Below, one piece after another: positions 7,801 to 16,406 of a stretch of DNA of 64,000 nucleotides. The translations under genes and the position numbers were made by a program. The number at the start of each line of letters is the position of its first letter. The first letter of the stretch is position 1. Location of the stretch: NCBI RefSeq assembly GCF_011299575.1, contig NZ_CP049863.1, forward strand, positions 2,666,001 through 2,730,000, read 5' to 3'. The stretch is from Leucobacter viscericola. Lineage in GTDB: Bacteria > Actinomycetota > Actinomycetes > Actinomycetales > Microbacteriaceae. The notes beneath the pieces were generated by a model. The model made no database searches and had not been told where the DNA came from. It saw only the letters and a program-made list of their open reading frames with translations.

Positions 7801-9396
7801 GTGTGGTCGTGCACGGTTGCCCAGGTCGGAACGACAGGGTGTCCCAGCGCAGAGGACGTGACGGCCGCGCGGTTCTCGAGTCTGCCCAACCCGCCGGCCC
7901 CGGTCTTGGACCCACTCGAGACTCTCACCTGGCAGCTCAGTCTTGTTCCCACCGGTGATGCCGTTGGAGACACCTACACGAACCGATTCCGGGGACGCGT
8001 AAATCCTGAGGTGCTTGTGTTGCCGGTCTCGTCGCCAGATGTTCCGATCCAGGTGCAGGCTCCCCAGGTTGAAGTCGTCAAACAGACGTGCACGGCGGCT
8101 GATCCTGATCTGTGCGCAGCCTCTGATGATTCGGTTTGGGCGGAGACGAACACGGTTCGTCCCGGAGACGAGGGCGTGTTCCGTATCGTCGTAACGAACA
8201 CCTCAGCCATTGGCGGGGCGGTGACGGTCTCTGACGTGCTTCCCGCGGGGCTCACCTTCGTTCCTGGGTCTGCGGACGCATCCGTCGGAGATGTGTCGGG
8301 TTTTGTGCCGGAGTGGCGTGTGGGACTTTTGGCGGCTGGTGACTCAGCTACGATGACGTTCCGCGTTGTGATTCCCGCGGTTGGCACCCAGAGCAACAGT
8401 GTCGACGCAGAGATTGAAGACCGCTTTGGTCAGACTGACGAAGACACCGACACGGCAGAGCTTGTTGCGGCTCCGACGATTGTGACGGTGGAAAAGAACG
8501 TGATTGGCTCCTCGGTAGGGCCGGACGGAGTCGGCGACGTAACCTACGAGCTCGTGGTCACAAACTCGGGGGTGTTTGAGGAGCAGTATTCACTGGAGGA
8601 CGCGCTCAAGTTTGGGGACGGCATCACCGTTGATTCACCGTCGGTAGAGAACGTTGTCCCTGGAGACCTAGTTGTGAACCCGGAATGGGACGGCATCACG
8701 AACGTTGATGTTGCCTCTGACATCGCTATAGCCGCGGGTGAAGTGCACCGCTATCGCGTTGAGGTGCCGATCCTGGTGCCCGGTGGGCTGACGCCCGGGC
8801 AGTCGCAGTGTGATGCGGGGGGCGGGCTTGCAAACACCGCGGCGGTGTCTGGTGTGGGCGTGAACGATTCGGCCGATGCGTGCACGGACGCTCCCGAATC
8901 GAGCGTAGAGATCAAGAAGACCGGACCTGCGACGGTGACGGCAGGAAACACGATCACCTGGAGTATTCGCGTGTCTAACACGGGAGACTTTGATGCCAGC
9001 GGGATCGTCGTCGAGGATGCCCTCCCGAAAGGACTCAAGTTTGAGTCGGCAACCGGGGGAGGGGTGGAGACCGACGGCACGGTTAGATGGACGCTGCCGG
9101 ATCTGGCCGTCGGCAACAACGCTGAGCTGAGTGTGACAGCGAGCCTGGCCGATGGGGCGGAGGGGCAGATCGAGAACTGTGCCGATGCCGTACCGCCTGT
9201 TGGATGGGCCGAAATTGAGCCATCGTGCGCGACCACGGAGATCGTGCCCGACGGTACGCTACCGCCAGGTGGCGGCACCGGAGGCAAGCTGCCACAGACC
9301 GGCGCTAGCCTCAACCTTGAAGCGATCCTGTTCGCCGGCTTGGGGATCGCACTCGGAGCCTCGCTGATTCGGCGGCGTCGAGTGAGGTGGCTCTGA
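4861..9396 (+). CDS. Large LPXTG-anchored surface protein with DUF11-type repeats
   Basis: This is a 1511-residue surface protein. The N-terminus has basic residues and a hydrophobic stretch (MAAVVSLVVVCLVAAPAAAT) typical of a signal peptide, followed by a Pro/Ala/Glu-rich linker. The middle is built of beta-rich modules with phrases such as VVVTDLMPTTTPRL. Clear DUF11-type repeats follow from about residue 1070 (FRIVVTNTSAIGGAVTVSD; YELVVTNSG; WSIRVSNTGDFDASGIVVED). It ends in a sortase signal: LPQTG near residue 1477, a hydrophobic segment, then RRRRVRW. It should be covalently attached to the wall by a class that accepts LPXTG; no sortase gene lies in the window. A TAG stop directly precedes ATG 4861 in frame. 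The ribosome site is poor, so the GTG or ATG a little downstream could be the true start. Confidence 0.85.
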   Translation: MLLKPLGRKSVTSGRPLMAAVVSLVVVCLVAAPAAATAPAPVDPVEPTVESSAPSAPAVKTIAPQSEVPELLSPAAPPGSEAAPTEDTPAEGAEEQPDAKAAADADEDPGVGVLSVSDAVAAVLADGTAVFDADDDPGNDSGPQNGIVRTNDTVQYRFNVNTSTASTNPFLTSTLPAGMEWQAAPPQCDGTGTVPNVTGVYDSVTGNPGGDRRVLVCQTQSSGSSSSKEISPIARVTTESLNGQSKVVSFSAGDEETPVPVQSNSVSTTVSAGAFYDLRKMPLTLSGTATGPGPGGTEQGHWRAYGIGITVKHPTRTGAEGLKGITQLASPITFTDDLAAYSPNARLMNWGTGGAGCSQGGVYGSVTPMPHSSLAKPGATTSNAVVDSGVLSCVSDEAPGGTFSLTFTGTDTRGLSYPTATATNNPLPPGEYWVATGAVVVWIPIQDVLDAGGQLTVNNEYRDFDPDDVTGRSNYGDGMEPLENNRTSLSVNAGMYTATKSYRDFVTGSNPTGATGIRSGDLRVSPGSQVISRLEFTRTLAEAENTIVCDVFDRSSQQLTTLSGSSSPTRATVASVPAENYVIEYGAPASYPQTFAQMRATTCEDGDATWSTDPSDAALGGALTSDGYRNSVDRVRLRLLVPIPIGSGAMISTGLRFTGTSTLDPANNADGTLLTNFGRFRAGTSPVWLANTFDPVTFAGTTTGDRARLVPGEVRVDKTVAEQVPGSGIQVAPGTDALYTLQPSVSTNGAVGDPVRDVVVTDLMPTTTPRLTVNPLSVNVPPGTQVEFCALCDGSDWSSTPEGTNYGVRWLLGDVVPGTALPSLHYSARIPVDAPNGLQYRNTAVASSPDDPSTEEQRSDSVTIQVVAGATVYATKSTATPYRPLAGPLVWDLTVRNATPNPMTRLDAIDVLPSNGDGRAPESSFSGGFSAIAVSGLPSEMSSWVTTLDPAVLDAQDGVVDGFADPGSPGDSWYVAPGTGVWSCTVAQVGTTGCPSAEDVTAARFSSLPNPPAPVLDPLETLTWQLSLVPTGDAVGDTYTNRFRGRVNPEVLVLPVSSPDVPIQVQAPQVEVVKQTCTAADPDLCAASDDSVWAETNTVRPGDEGVFRIVVTNTSAIGGAVTVSDVLPAGLTFVPGSADASVGDVSGFVPEWRVGLLAAGDSATMTFRVVIPAVGTQSNSVDAEIEDRFGQTDEDTDTAELVAAPTIVTVEKNVIGSSVGPDGVGDVTYELVVTNSGVFEEQYSLEDALKFGDGITVDSPSVENVVPGDLVVNPEWDGITNVDVASDIAIAAGEVHRYRVEVPILVPGGLTPGQSQCDAGGGLANTAAVSGVGVNDSADACTDAPESSVEIKKTGPATVTAGNTITWSIRVSNTGDFDASGIVVEDALPKGLKFESATGGGVETDGTVRWTLPDLAVGNNAELSVTASLADGAEGQIENCADAVPPVGWAEIEPSCATTEIVPDGTLPPGGGTGGKLPQTGASLNLEAILFAGLGIALGASLIRRRRVRWL

Positions 9397-9455
9397 GGCC
9401 CGTGCGTTTGCGCGGCGGGTGCGCCACTCTCGCCTAACGAGAGGCACGGTTGCTG

Positions 9456-9499
9456 ACCGGCGGCAAGGATCCTGCGAGTAAAGGATCCTTGCCGCCGGT
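9456..9499. terminator. 17-bp perfect hairpin after the LPQTG gene
   Basis: Arms ACCGGCGGCAAGGATCC (9456-9472) and its complement (9483-9499) surround a 10-base loop. A further partial copy (GAGGATCCTTGCCG) follows at 9500-9513. There is no clear T-run, but its place between two convergent genes supports bidirectional termination. It could also be a small repeat element. Confidence 0.6.
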
Positions 9500-9627
9500 G
9501 AGGATCCTTGCCGTTACTTCGATGCCCGGTTCATGCGGACATTGAAACCTGGAAAGCTGCGGAAAACCGAGATCCGGCCAGGCGTTTTTGGCCCTGGAAA
9601 CGAGAACTCGACAGGCTCACGTACTCT

Positions 9628-10077
9628 TTAGGGCGCGTAGAACGTGTTGGACTGGCAGTTGAACCCAACTCGCTTGGCTGCGGGTGCGCTCATGTTGATG
9701 ACGCAACTGGTCACGCGCAGCTGCGTGCCCTTCTTTGGCCTCGAAACTCCCCGTTGCATTGTGGAGTTGATGCCCTTGCTCGCGATGACTCGGGACACTT
9801 CGACCCACTTCCCGCTCTGCTTCTTCTGGAGAACGGTGAGCGCACTGTTCCCGTCGCTCTTGGTATCAGAAGCCTTGATCAGAGCAACTCCTGCCGGAGC
9901 GTAAGTGTTGGTGCCAAAGTACTGAGCGAACGCAGCCCTACTCGGGTTCGATACCCCAAGATATCCAGTAGTTCCGGACTGGTAGTCAGCGGCATTCGCG
10001 ACCGTGGCGCCACCAAAGAGAAGTGCACTTACGGCGGCAGCCGTGACAGCAAGCTTAAGCCCGTTCATTTTTCTCAT
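9628..10077 (-). CDS. Small secreted protein of unknown function
   Basis: This 149-residue protein begins at ATG 10077, with GAGGAA five bases upstream; an in-frame ATG three codons on is an alternative. Residues 1 to about 29 form a Sec signal peptide ending VANAA. The mature protein has a lysine-rich middle (VLQKKQSGKWVEVSRV) and two cysteines (TSCVI, FNCQS) that may pair. There is no sorting signal or lipobox, so it is probably released. It is divergent from the glycosyltransferase operon. I do not recognise the family. Confidence 0.75.
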   Translation of the reverse strand: MRKMNGLKLAVTAAAVSALLFGGATVANAADYQSGTTGYLGVSNPSRAAFAQYFGTNTYAPAGVALIKASDTKSDGNSALTVLQKKQSGKWVEVSRVIASKGINSTMQRGVSRPKKGTQLRVTSCVINMSAPAAKRVGFNCQSNTFYAP

Positions 10078-10301
10078 GTATTCCTCGTTCGTTTGTTCGG
10101 AACTGCGAAGTAGCGGCGTCCAAATAGCGGGTAAACGGAGGGAGGAACCTCAAAGCGAACGTCCCTCCGAAAGATAAAGAGTGAATATTCGCCACTTCTT
10201 TACGGAAGCTGAGGCGCAGATCCGTCACGCGCGTAAGGCACCGCAGCAATTGCCGCTAAAATTGAGGTGAAGAAGGGGGCCATTCTTCAAGGAGGCCTTA
10301 A

Positions 10302-10469
10302 TTGGACTACGGATCCCTTTCCACAACTGGCGTGCTGGCAATGACGGGCGCCGGTGTGTCCGTCTTGACCGGGCTCTGGCTGCCGATCGCTGTTGTATTT
10401 ATCGTTGTGCTTGCCGTAATCGCGGTGCGCGTCTGGTTTAGGCCGGGCAAGAGCATCGACGAGATTTGA
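10302..10469 (+). CDS. 55-aa single-pass membrane peptide upstream of glycosyltransferase
   Basis: This short gene starts at TTG 10302, seven bases after a strong AAGGAGG. It encodes 55 residues: a short Ser/Thr/Gly-rich head (STTGVLAMTGAGV), one long hydrophobic helix (LWLPIAVVFIVVLAVIAV) and a short basic tail (RVWFRPGKSIDEI). Its stop overlaps the TTG start of the next gene by four bases (TTGA), so the two are translationally coupled. The strong ribosome site of this peptide probably drives translation of the glycosyltransferase, whose own site is weak. It may be a partner subunit or only a leader; the sequence does not decide. Confidence 0.7.
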   Translation: MDYGSLSTTGVLAMTGAGVSVLTGLWLPIAVVFIVVLAVIAVRVWFRPGKSIDEI

Positions 10470-11893
10470 GTCACGCACGGCAGGATCCCTCCCCACAAGA
10501 AGTGCCGACCGCCCGCTGGGTCGGAAACCGGTGGACAGTGATCGCAACATCGCTGACGCTGATCGTGTTGCTTGCATGGGCGCTGCTGCACATCTACGGG
10601 ATCTACGTTTCATTTGCCGGTGCTCGATCCACAACCGGCATTGTTGTGCTCTGGTTCGCCGCGCTGCTGATGCTGTGGTGGATTCCACTCTCGTGGTTCG
10701 AGCGGCCAATCACAACCCCACCCGAATCTGCCCAAGAACTCAACGCGCTACGAGTGACCGTGCAGGTTCCCGTGTACAACGAAGACGAACACGCGCTTCG
10801 AGCCTGCCTCGATTCGCTCCTTCGGCAGACCCGTCTGCCCAACCGAGTTGCCGTCGTTGATGACGGCTCACTGTGTACAGGACGCGAAACGCCGTATCGG
10901 GCAACCCGCGACTGGTTCATCGAGGCGTGCGCAGAAGCGGGCTTCGAAGCCACGTGGGATCGCACCGAGAACCAGGGCAAGCGCCACGCCCAAATGCACG
11001 TGCTTGCCGATGACGACGGTGACATCTTCGTCACGCTCGACTCCGACTCCATTCTCGACGCTCGTGCGATAGAGGAGGGGCTCAAACCGTTTGCCGATCC
11101 GAGGGTGAAATCGGTCGCGGGATCAATTCTTGTGCTCAACAGTCGACGGAATGCGCTCACCGCGATGATCTCGATCCTCTACGTGCCCTTCACGCGCGGA
11201 TTTCGTGCCGCGCAATCCGTGCTGCACTCAGTGATGGTCAACTCGGGCACGCTGGCCTTTTATAGCGCCGACGTCATTCGCAAGCACGCGGACTCCTATC
11301 CCCACGAGCAATTTGCCGGACGCCAGATGCAGATGAACGACGACAGCATGATGACGCTCTATGCCCTGTGGGAGGGGCGCACGGTGCACCAGCCGAGCTC
11401 GTTTGCGTTCACGCTCGTTCCTGAAACCTGGGCCCACTATCGCAAACAAGCGATGCGCTGGATGCGCGGCACGTTCATTCGCACGCTGTGGTGGCTTCGC
11501 TACATGCCGCTCACCCGCCCACCGTTTTGGATGGCGCTCTTCGAAATCACCCAGCTGTTTCTTGCACTGGTGTTCGGCGGAATCATCGTCTGGACCCTCA
11601 TCACCCGCCCCGAATCCGGCTCAATTATCGTCTCGGCCGTCGTGGTGACGCTGATCCTGAACTACCTGATTGCGCTCCGATACTTCTCGGTGGATCGCAG
11701 CGACGAGTCGCTTCGGTTTCGCCTTCTGGTGTTTGCGTTGGCGCCCGTCGCCGCGGTCTGGAGGTTCTTTGTGCTGCGGCCGATGCAGTTCTACGCGATC
11801 GTCACCTGCCGCCGGGTGTCACAGTGGGGCACCCGCACCGCCATCGAGGTGCGGCTCGACGCGGGATCCGACACTGCCGGCGCCCAGCGTTGA
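10466..11893 (+). CDS. Membrane-bound family 2 glycosyltransferase (hyaluronan-synthase-like)
   Basis: This 475-residue enzyme probably polymerises or transfers sugars at the inner face of the membrane for an exopolysaccharide. Two N-terminal helices (about residues 25-75) precede a GT2 domain starting near residue 95 (VTVQVPVYNEDEHALR). The GT2 domain has VVDDGS, the DSDS metal-binding motif, the NDDSMMT acceptor region, and QAMRW, the QxxRW motif of processive synthases. Several helices follow (ITQLFLALVFGGIIVWTLI, VVTLILNYLIAL, LLVFALAPVAAVWRFFVL). The architecture matches HasA/NodC/IcaA-type enzymes; the product cannot be inferred. It starts at TTG 10466, overlapping the stop of the 55-aa peptide. 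Confidence 0.88.
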   Translation: MSHARQDPSPQEVPTARWVGNRWTVIATSLTLIVLLAWALLHIYGIYVSFAGARSTTGIVVLWFAALLMLWWIPLSWFERPITTPPESAQELNALRVTVQVPVYNEDEHALRACLDSLLRQTRLPNRVAVVDDGSLCTGRETPYRATRDWFIEACAEAGFEATWDRTENQGKRHAQMHVLADDDGDIFVTLDSDSILDARAIEEGLKPFADPRVKSVAGSILVLNSRRNALTAMISILYVPFTRGFRAAQSVLHSVMVNSGTLAFYSADVIRKHADSYPHEQFAGRQMQMNDDSMMTLYALWEGRTVHQPSSFAFTLVPETWAHYRKQAMRWMRGTFIRTLWWLRYMPLTRPPFWMALFEITQLFLALVFGGIIVWTLITRPESGSIIVSAVVVTLILNYLIALRYFSVDRSDESLRFRLLVFALAPVAAVWRFFVLRPMQFYAIVTCRRVSQWGTRTAIEVRLDAGSDTAGAQR

Positions 11894-11915
11894 GTGCGCA
11901 CCCGTTCTGAAGCAG

Positions 11916-12979
11916 TCAGGAGCGTGCGCGCCGACCAAGCACCCCCGCAGCGGCCGCAGCCACGAGAAGGGCGGCCGCGAGGCCGATCCAGCTCTCGACG
12001 CCTGCGGAGCCCGTGGTCGTGAGTTGTGCCGGGCTCGCCGAGGCGGTGGAGGCAGGATTGACCGCGGGTGATGGCGACGCCGACTCTGGTTCTGTTGGCC
12101 GTTCAGTTGGCTGCGCAGTGGGATCCGTTGGCCGCTCAGTGGGTCCAGGAGGAGCAGTTTCTTCCTCGCAGGCTTCCGCTGTGACATCGAAGCTCCACTC
12201 GGTCTCACTGCCCTGAGCGATCACGTGATCTTCGGCGGCCTGAGCGGTAATTGTGATGGTGTTGCTGCTGCGCTGCTGTGCGTATTCGACCCCGTCGGTC
12301 TCGGGTACAGTGACGGTTGGCTCCACGCCGCACGCGTTCGCTGGCTTGAGAGTCGGTGTTGCCGGAGTGACCTCGAGGGGCGCCGGTGCCGGCGGATCGG
12401 GGATGGTCACCCCGGCGAAGCTCTGCTGGGCCCAGTCGACGATGCCTCCGTTACTGTCATCGCCAAGGTAGCGGCCTTGCCACTCGCCGTCTGCGGCCAT
12501 AAAGCTGACCTGTTGTGTTCCGTTCGGATCCGTCACCGTTGTGATGTTCTGGCAGATTGCACCGGGGAGTTTGCTCCAGTAGAGCGAGATCAACGGGGTG
12601 ATCTGATGTTCGGTGTCCAAGCAGTAGGTCTCACCGGAGGCACCAGGATAGGTGATCGTGCCCGTGTGCCCGGGGCTGGGAATGTGAAGGGGGTGCAGTC
12701 AGCAGCATCGACGTCGCGGTCACCCACGAGCTCAAGGTCGCTAAAGCTGTAGCCTTTCCAGAACTTTCCGGGCTGTTTAACGCTCCCGATGCACGAGGTC
12801 CATGTGTTAGCGCTTCGTGTGCTCGGTGCCCCACTCTCGGAGGTGTCGGGGCCATTGACGGCAAATGCTGCGGTGCCGCCAAGAGTAAAACCGGTCGCTG
12901 CGAGCAGACCCGCAACACACAGGGTCACTCCCTTGGTTATCGCCCTCGGCGTTGGAACGTCGGTTGTCACGAATTTCAA
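11916..12979 (-). pseudogene. Frameshifted LAXTG-type secreted protein (paralog of 16407-17507)
   Basis: Two frames together match the intact gene at 16407-17507 along its whole length. The first (12979 down to the lesion) has the signal peptide and SCIGSV/ADCTPFTFP segments. The second has YWSKLPGAICQNITTV, FMAADGEWQGRYLGD, ACGVEPTVTVPE, EWSFDVTAEAC, a Pro/Thr/Ser-rich stalk and the anchor QLTTTG plus helix plus RRARS. Comparison with the paralog puts a one-base loss near 12668, within the C/G run there. The start is TTG 12979 after GGGAG, the same start type as the paralog. The anchor motif LTTTG departs from the usual LAXTG. It may be a real pseudogene or a consensus error. Its neighbours are the AAA+/TPR module on one side and the convergent glycosyltransferase on the other. 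Confidence 0.75.
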
Positions 12980-13061
12980 AGTGCTCCCTAATGTACTCAG
13001 GCACGCAGGAATGACCTGACTGTGCGAGCAAAATTTTCTGCCCTACTTAGATAACGAGAAG
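12980..13061 (-). promoter_or_regulatory. Conserved promoter/leader of LAXTG paralog, copy 1
   Basis: Upstream of the TTG start lies a leader conserved with 17508-17585. Shared blocks on the plus strand are GGCACGCAGGA (13000-13010) and TTCTGCCCTAC (13036-13046), with the same 35-base offset in both copies, then GAGAAG. Read leftward, TAGGGCAGAA probably lies at or near the transcript start with a TA-rich -10-like element before it. This level of non-coding conservation suggests shared regulation or a structured leader. Confidence 0.5.
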
Positions 13062-13209
13062 AGGTCGGAAATCTTACGGGGTTGGGCCACGGGTTCAAGA
13101 TCGATCTTGCGGCCAACTGCCCGGTAACGCTCAGCGTTTCCAGGGGTTGCCGAAGTACGCTAGTGCGGTTGAAATAACAGATAGCGCAATGAAATTAGAG
13201 GAGTCTGAC

Positions 13210-14565
13210 GTGTCTGAACTCATAGACTCATTAACCGAAGCGCTACGGGCAAACCCGGAGGCGACACCGCTCAGATTGCATCTGGCCTCGCTGCTTCTAG
13301 AGGACGGCCAGCAGCAACTTGCGATTGCAGAACTCGGCACAGTTCTCAGTAAGGATCCGGGAAACGCGAGTGCCCAGCAACTGTTGCAGCGTGCGCTCGG
13401 GGCTCCCGCGAGCGAACCTGCGCCGACCGAATCGGCGAAGACGGAAATTGCAGAGGAGCAGCCCTTCGGAACCGTCGATTGGGCGAAGCTTGAAAAGGAA
13501 GTCGGAGTCGATATTGCGCCTCCGTTTGTGACTGATGGTTCCGAGTTCGACGAGGTCGAAAACGATCGTGGAAGCGACGTCGCCTCGTTGGATCTCGGGA
13601 ACAAGCGGGACCACTCGAATGAGGAACTCATTACGATCCGCGGAGGTGAAGAAGCCAAGTTCTTCGAGGAGCCGAGTTCTGAGCGCATCACTCTCGCCGA
13701 CGTTGGTGGTCTCAGCGAGGTGAAGGAACGCCTGCGGCTCGCGTTTTTGGAGCCGATGCGTAACCCTGAAATCGCGAAGGCTTTTGGTAAGACGCTGCGT
13801 GGCGGTCTGTTGCTGTACGGCCCGCCCGGAACCGGCAAGACCTATCTTGCCCGGGCCGTCGCGGGCGAACTCGATGCTCGGTTCTTGAACGTCACTATTG
13901 CCGACATCCTTGACGGCGTCATGGGTGAGAGCGAGAAGAACGTGCGTCGAGTCTTCGACCGAGCGCGGGAACTGGCTCCCTGTGTGCTCTTTATCGACGA
14001 GCTCGATTCGCTCGGCGGCAAACGTTCTGGCTACTCGAACCTGGGCTGGATGCGAAACGTTGTGAATCAGATACTGCAGGAAATGGACGGCGTAAGTGCC
14101 GGCAACGACGGTGTGTTTGTGCTGGCTGCGACGAACCACCCCTGGGACGTCGACAACGCTCTGCTGCGCCCAGGCCGCTTCGACCGTGTGGTGCTTGTGA
14201 CGGCGCCGGATGCGGAGGCCCGCGCGACAATCCTGAAGCACGCCCTGAAAGACCGCCCGATCTCGGGTATTGATCTAAACCAGGTCGTCGCTGCGACACC
14301 GGGGTTCTCGGGCGCTGACCTCACGCACCTGGTTGCTTCGGCCGCTGAGCGGGCGATGAGTGACTCGATCGCTCAGGGAGAGTTGCGTCATATCGGCATG
14401 AACGATTTCCGTGCCGCGCTCACTGAGGTCCAGGCGAGCACGGGGCCCTGGTTGCAGAGCGCGCGAAACGTCGTGGAGTTCTCGAATGGCGACGGTCGAT
14501 ACGACGATCTGCAGCGCTATCTTGAGGCCGAGCAAAAGAACAAGCCGAAGAAGCTGAGGAAGTGA
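13210..14565 (+). CDS. AAA+ ATPase with N-terminal TPR-like region
   Basis: This 451-residue protein starts at GTG 13210 behind AGAGGAG with good spacing; the frame is open from 13147 but that extension has no site. Residues 1 to about 75 form a TPR-like helical region (LHLASLLLEDGQQQLAIAEL). An acidic linker leads to a CDC48/FtsH/SpoVK-type AAA module: GGLSEVKERLRLAF, Walker A GPPGTGKT near residue 204, Walker B VLFIDELDS near 259, sensor-1 ATNHP, and the arginine-finger segment RPGRFDR near 320. The helical lid ends with GADLTHLVASAAERA. There is no protease or zinc-binding domain, so it is a remodelling ATPase. Its stop overlaps the GTG of the TPR membrane protein by four bases, so the two probably act together at the membrane. 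Confidence 0.85.
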   Translation: MSELIDSLTEALRANPEATPLRLHLASLLLEDGQQQLAIAELGTVLSKDPGNASAQQLLQRALGAPASEPAPTESAKTEIAEEQPFGTVDWAKLEKEVGVDIAPPFVTDGSEFDEVENDRGSDVASLDLGNKRDHSNEELITIRGGEEAKFFEEPSSERITLADVGGLSEVKERLRLAFLEPMRNPEIAKAFGKTLRGGLLLYGPPGTGKTYLARAVAGELDARFLNVTIADILDGVMGESEKNVRRVFDRARELAPCVLFIDELDSLGGKRSGYSNLGWMRNVVNQILQEMDGVSAGNDGVFVLAATNHPWDVDNALLRPGRFDRVVLVTAPDAEARATILKHALKDRPISGIDLNQVVAATPGFSGADLTHLVASAAERAMSDSIAQGELRHIGMNDFRAALTEVQASTGPWLQSARNVVEFSNGDGRYDDLQRYLEAEQKNKPKKLRK

Positions 14566-16310
14566 GCGGTAGTTCTTTGACGGGTGATATGCAGGAGCAG
14601 CGGGCCGTTGAGAGCGCGCTCCAGCGCACCGAATTACTCGCATATCAGGATCGGTCAGGGGAGGCTCTCGAGCTGCTCGATGGTGTGCTTGCGGCGTACC
14701 CTCGGGACTCCGATTTGCTCGCGCAGCGATCTTGGTTGCTGAATCGTCTGGACCGAATCGATGCAGCGCTGGAGGCTGCCAACGAGGCGCTCAGCATCGA
14801 CCCCTATAACAAACAGGCTCTCCTGCAGACCTCGAACGTCCAACTTCGCAAGCGCGAGTATGATCAGGCCGAGCAAACACTCCTGGACATGCTCCAAATG
14901 TGGCCAGAGGATCCGCAGTTTCACGGGCTCTACGCCTTGGCGATCGCGAGACAGTACGACAGCCCCGCCAAGGCAAAACGAAGTGACAAACAAAAGCGAC
15001 TGCAACATCGGAAGCTTGCTTTTGCCCACTTCGAGAAAGCACTTGAGTTAGCGCCCGAAGACCCTGACGGTTATGAGGTCGCGGCAAGAGTCGTTTTTAT
15101 CTTTAGTGAGTATCGCGCTTGGGCGCTGGACTACGCGGATCGGGGGCTTGCTCTGGCTCCTGAGCATTTGGGGCTCATACAGATTCGCTCGGTCATTCTT
15201 GAGGCTCTCAGCGCAGCTTCAACGAAGCGGAGCGCTCGGCGCGAATCGCAGGTGGTTGCGGTGCGCGAATCCAACCGGATACTGCGGCTGAACCCGGGGA
15301 ACACGAGTGCCAGGCTGCGCCTCTTCCATTTGTTCTCGTACCACCGCAGATCGCTGCTTGAGACCCCACTCGTCGGGATGTCCCTCATCCTCTTAAACAT
15401 CGTCATTATTCTCAACGGCGATCAGATGATGTTGTTCTTTCCGGGGCTGTTGGCGGCTATCGTTTGGACGGTTCTCCGGATTGTGAGGTACAGACGAGTC
15501 GCATCACAAATAGACCGCGGTTTTACTCGTGCCGTGGTGCGCGGCACACCCTTCGCTGCACTGCGAATCGTTTTGAGCGTTATCGCTTGGGGCGTGATGG
15601 CCGTCACGGGCGCCATGCTGCCGTTCGTGCGTGACGCGGTGCTCATGCGCTGGATGATTGTGGCTCTCGGCGTCGGAGTGCTCGCCCAGCTTGCCGCTCT
15701 CTTGATCTGGCAGATCGGTTACCCGGCCGCATCGCAACGCTTTGGTGGTGCAACTGGGAACGCGGACAGCCTTGCGCATTCCGCCAGATTTCGCTTGCAA
15801 ATGTTGATACACGTTGTGCTGCGCGTGTTGTTGGGGGCTACCGTGGCCGTGGTGTTCCTGACAAGCAAACAGCGTGAAGACGCGACCGCAGTGTTGGGCC
15901 TCGCGTTTGCGGCCATGTTGCTCTGGCCGCTGGTGGGAATGATAGCGGCGAGCCTTGCTGAGCGTCGACGGTTTGCAGCACTTCCAGCGAACAGTGCCGT
16001 GCGTGACGAGCACCGTGCCCCTCGTGTATCCGGGCTGATCTGGAGCGGGATCGCAGCAGCTGTGGTGGTGGCCATGCTTTCCTTGAATCTAGCGAGCCTA
16101 CCCGTGCTGCCAAATAAGTATGATGCGGTCGGCAGTTACCGTTTGCCTGCGGCACCTAGCGATTCGGAGTGTCGCGATCAGGCGGCGGGCCACCCCGGCT
16201 GCCCTGGGCAGGAAACCAAAAAGCCTGATCCGAAACCTACGTATCCCACGTACACACCGCTAGACATTGATTCTCTCAAGAACAGCGTGATCGATGTTCC
16301 TGAACCTTGA
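14562..16310 (+). CDS. TPR protein with multiple membrane helices
   Basis: This 582-residue protein begins at GTG 14562, overlapping the stop of the AAA+ gene (GTGA), so it is translationally coupled to it. The N-terminal half is cytoplasmic and made of TPR-like helices (LELLDGVLAAYPRDSDLLAQ; ALEAANEALSIDPYNKQALL; AHFEKALELAPEDPDGYEVA). From about residue 269 there are six or seven hydrophobic segments, including MSLILLNIVIILNG, IVLSVIAWGVMAVTGAMLPF and IWSGIAAAVVVAMLSLNLA. The last 60 residues are outside the membrane, proline-rich, with two nearby cysteines (SECRD, PGCPG). The build suggests a membrane platform that docks the ATPase through TPRs. The family is not recognised. Its location between two LAXTG paralogs suggests a role in their assembly or modification. 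Confidence 0.75.
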   Translation: MSGSSLTGDMQEQRAVESALQRTELLAYQDRSGEALELLDGVLAAYPRDSDLLAQRSWLLNRLDRIDAALEAANEALSIDPYNKQALLQTSNVQLRKREYDQAEQTLLDMLQMWPEDPQFHGLYALAIARQYDSPAKAKRSDKQKRLQHRKLAFAHFEKALELAPEDPDGYEVAARVVFIFSEYRAWALDYADRGLALAPEHLGLIQIRSVILEALSAASTKRSARRESQVVAVRESNRILRLNPGNTSARLRLFHLFSYHRRSLLETPLVGMSLILLNIVIILNGDQMMLFFPGLLAAIVWTVLRIVRYRRVASQIDRGFTRAVVRGTPFAALRIVLSVIAWGVMAVTGAMLPFVRDAVLMRWMIVALGVGVLAQLAALLIWQIGYPAASQRFGGATGNADSLAHSARFRLQMLIHVVLRVLLGATVAVVFLTSKQREDATAVLGLAFAAMLLWPLVGMIAASLAERRRFAALPANSAVRDEHRAPRVSGLIWSGIAAAVVVAMLSLNLASLPVLPNKYDAVGSYRLPAAPSDSECRDQAAGHPGCPGQETKKPDPKPTYPTYTPLDIDSLKNSVIDVPEP

Positions 16311-16353
16311 TGGCGGCTCCTGCGCGGCCGCAGTTGGCCTTGCAGGAGCCACC
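16311..16353. terminator. Hairpin between convergent genes
   Basis: The stem TGGcGGCTCCTGC / GCAGGAGCCaCCA has a GC-rich loop and lies directly after the stop at 16310, upstream of the convergent stop at 16407. There is no T-run; it is a probable bidirectional terminator. Confidence 0.6.
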
Positions 16354-16406
16354 AACGGGTGCGGGATCAGATCCTCACCCGTCGAGTAGTTTCAGAGGTG
16401 GTGCGC

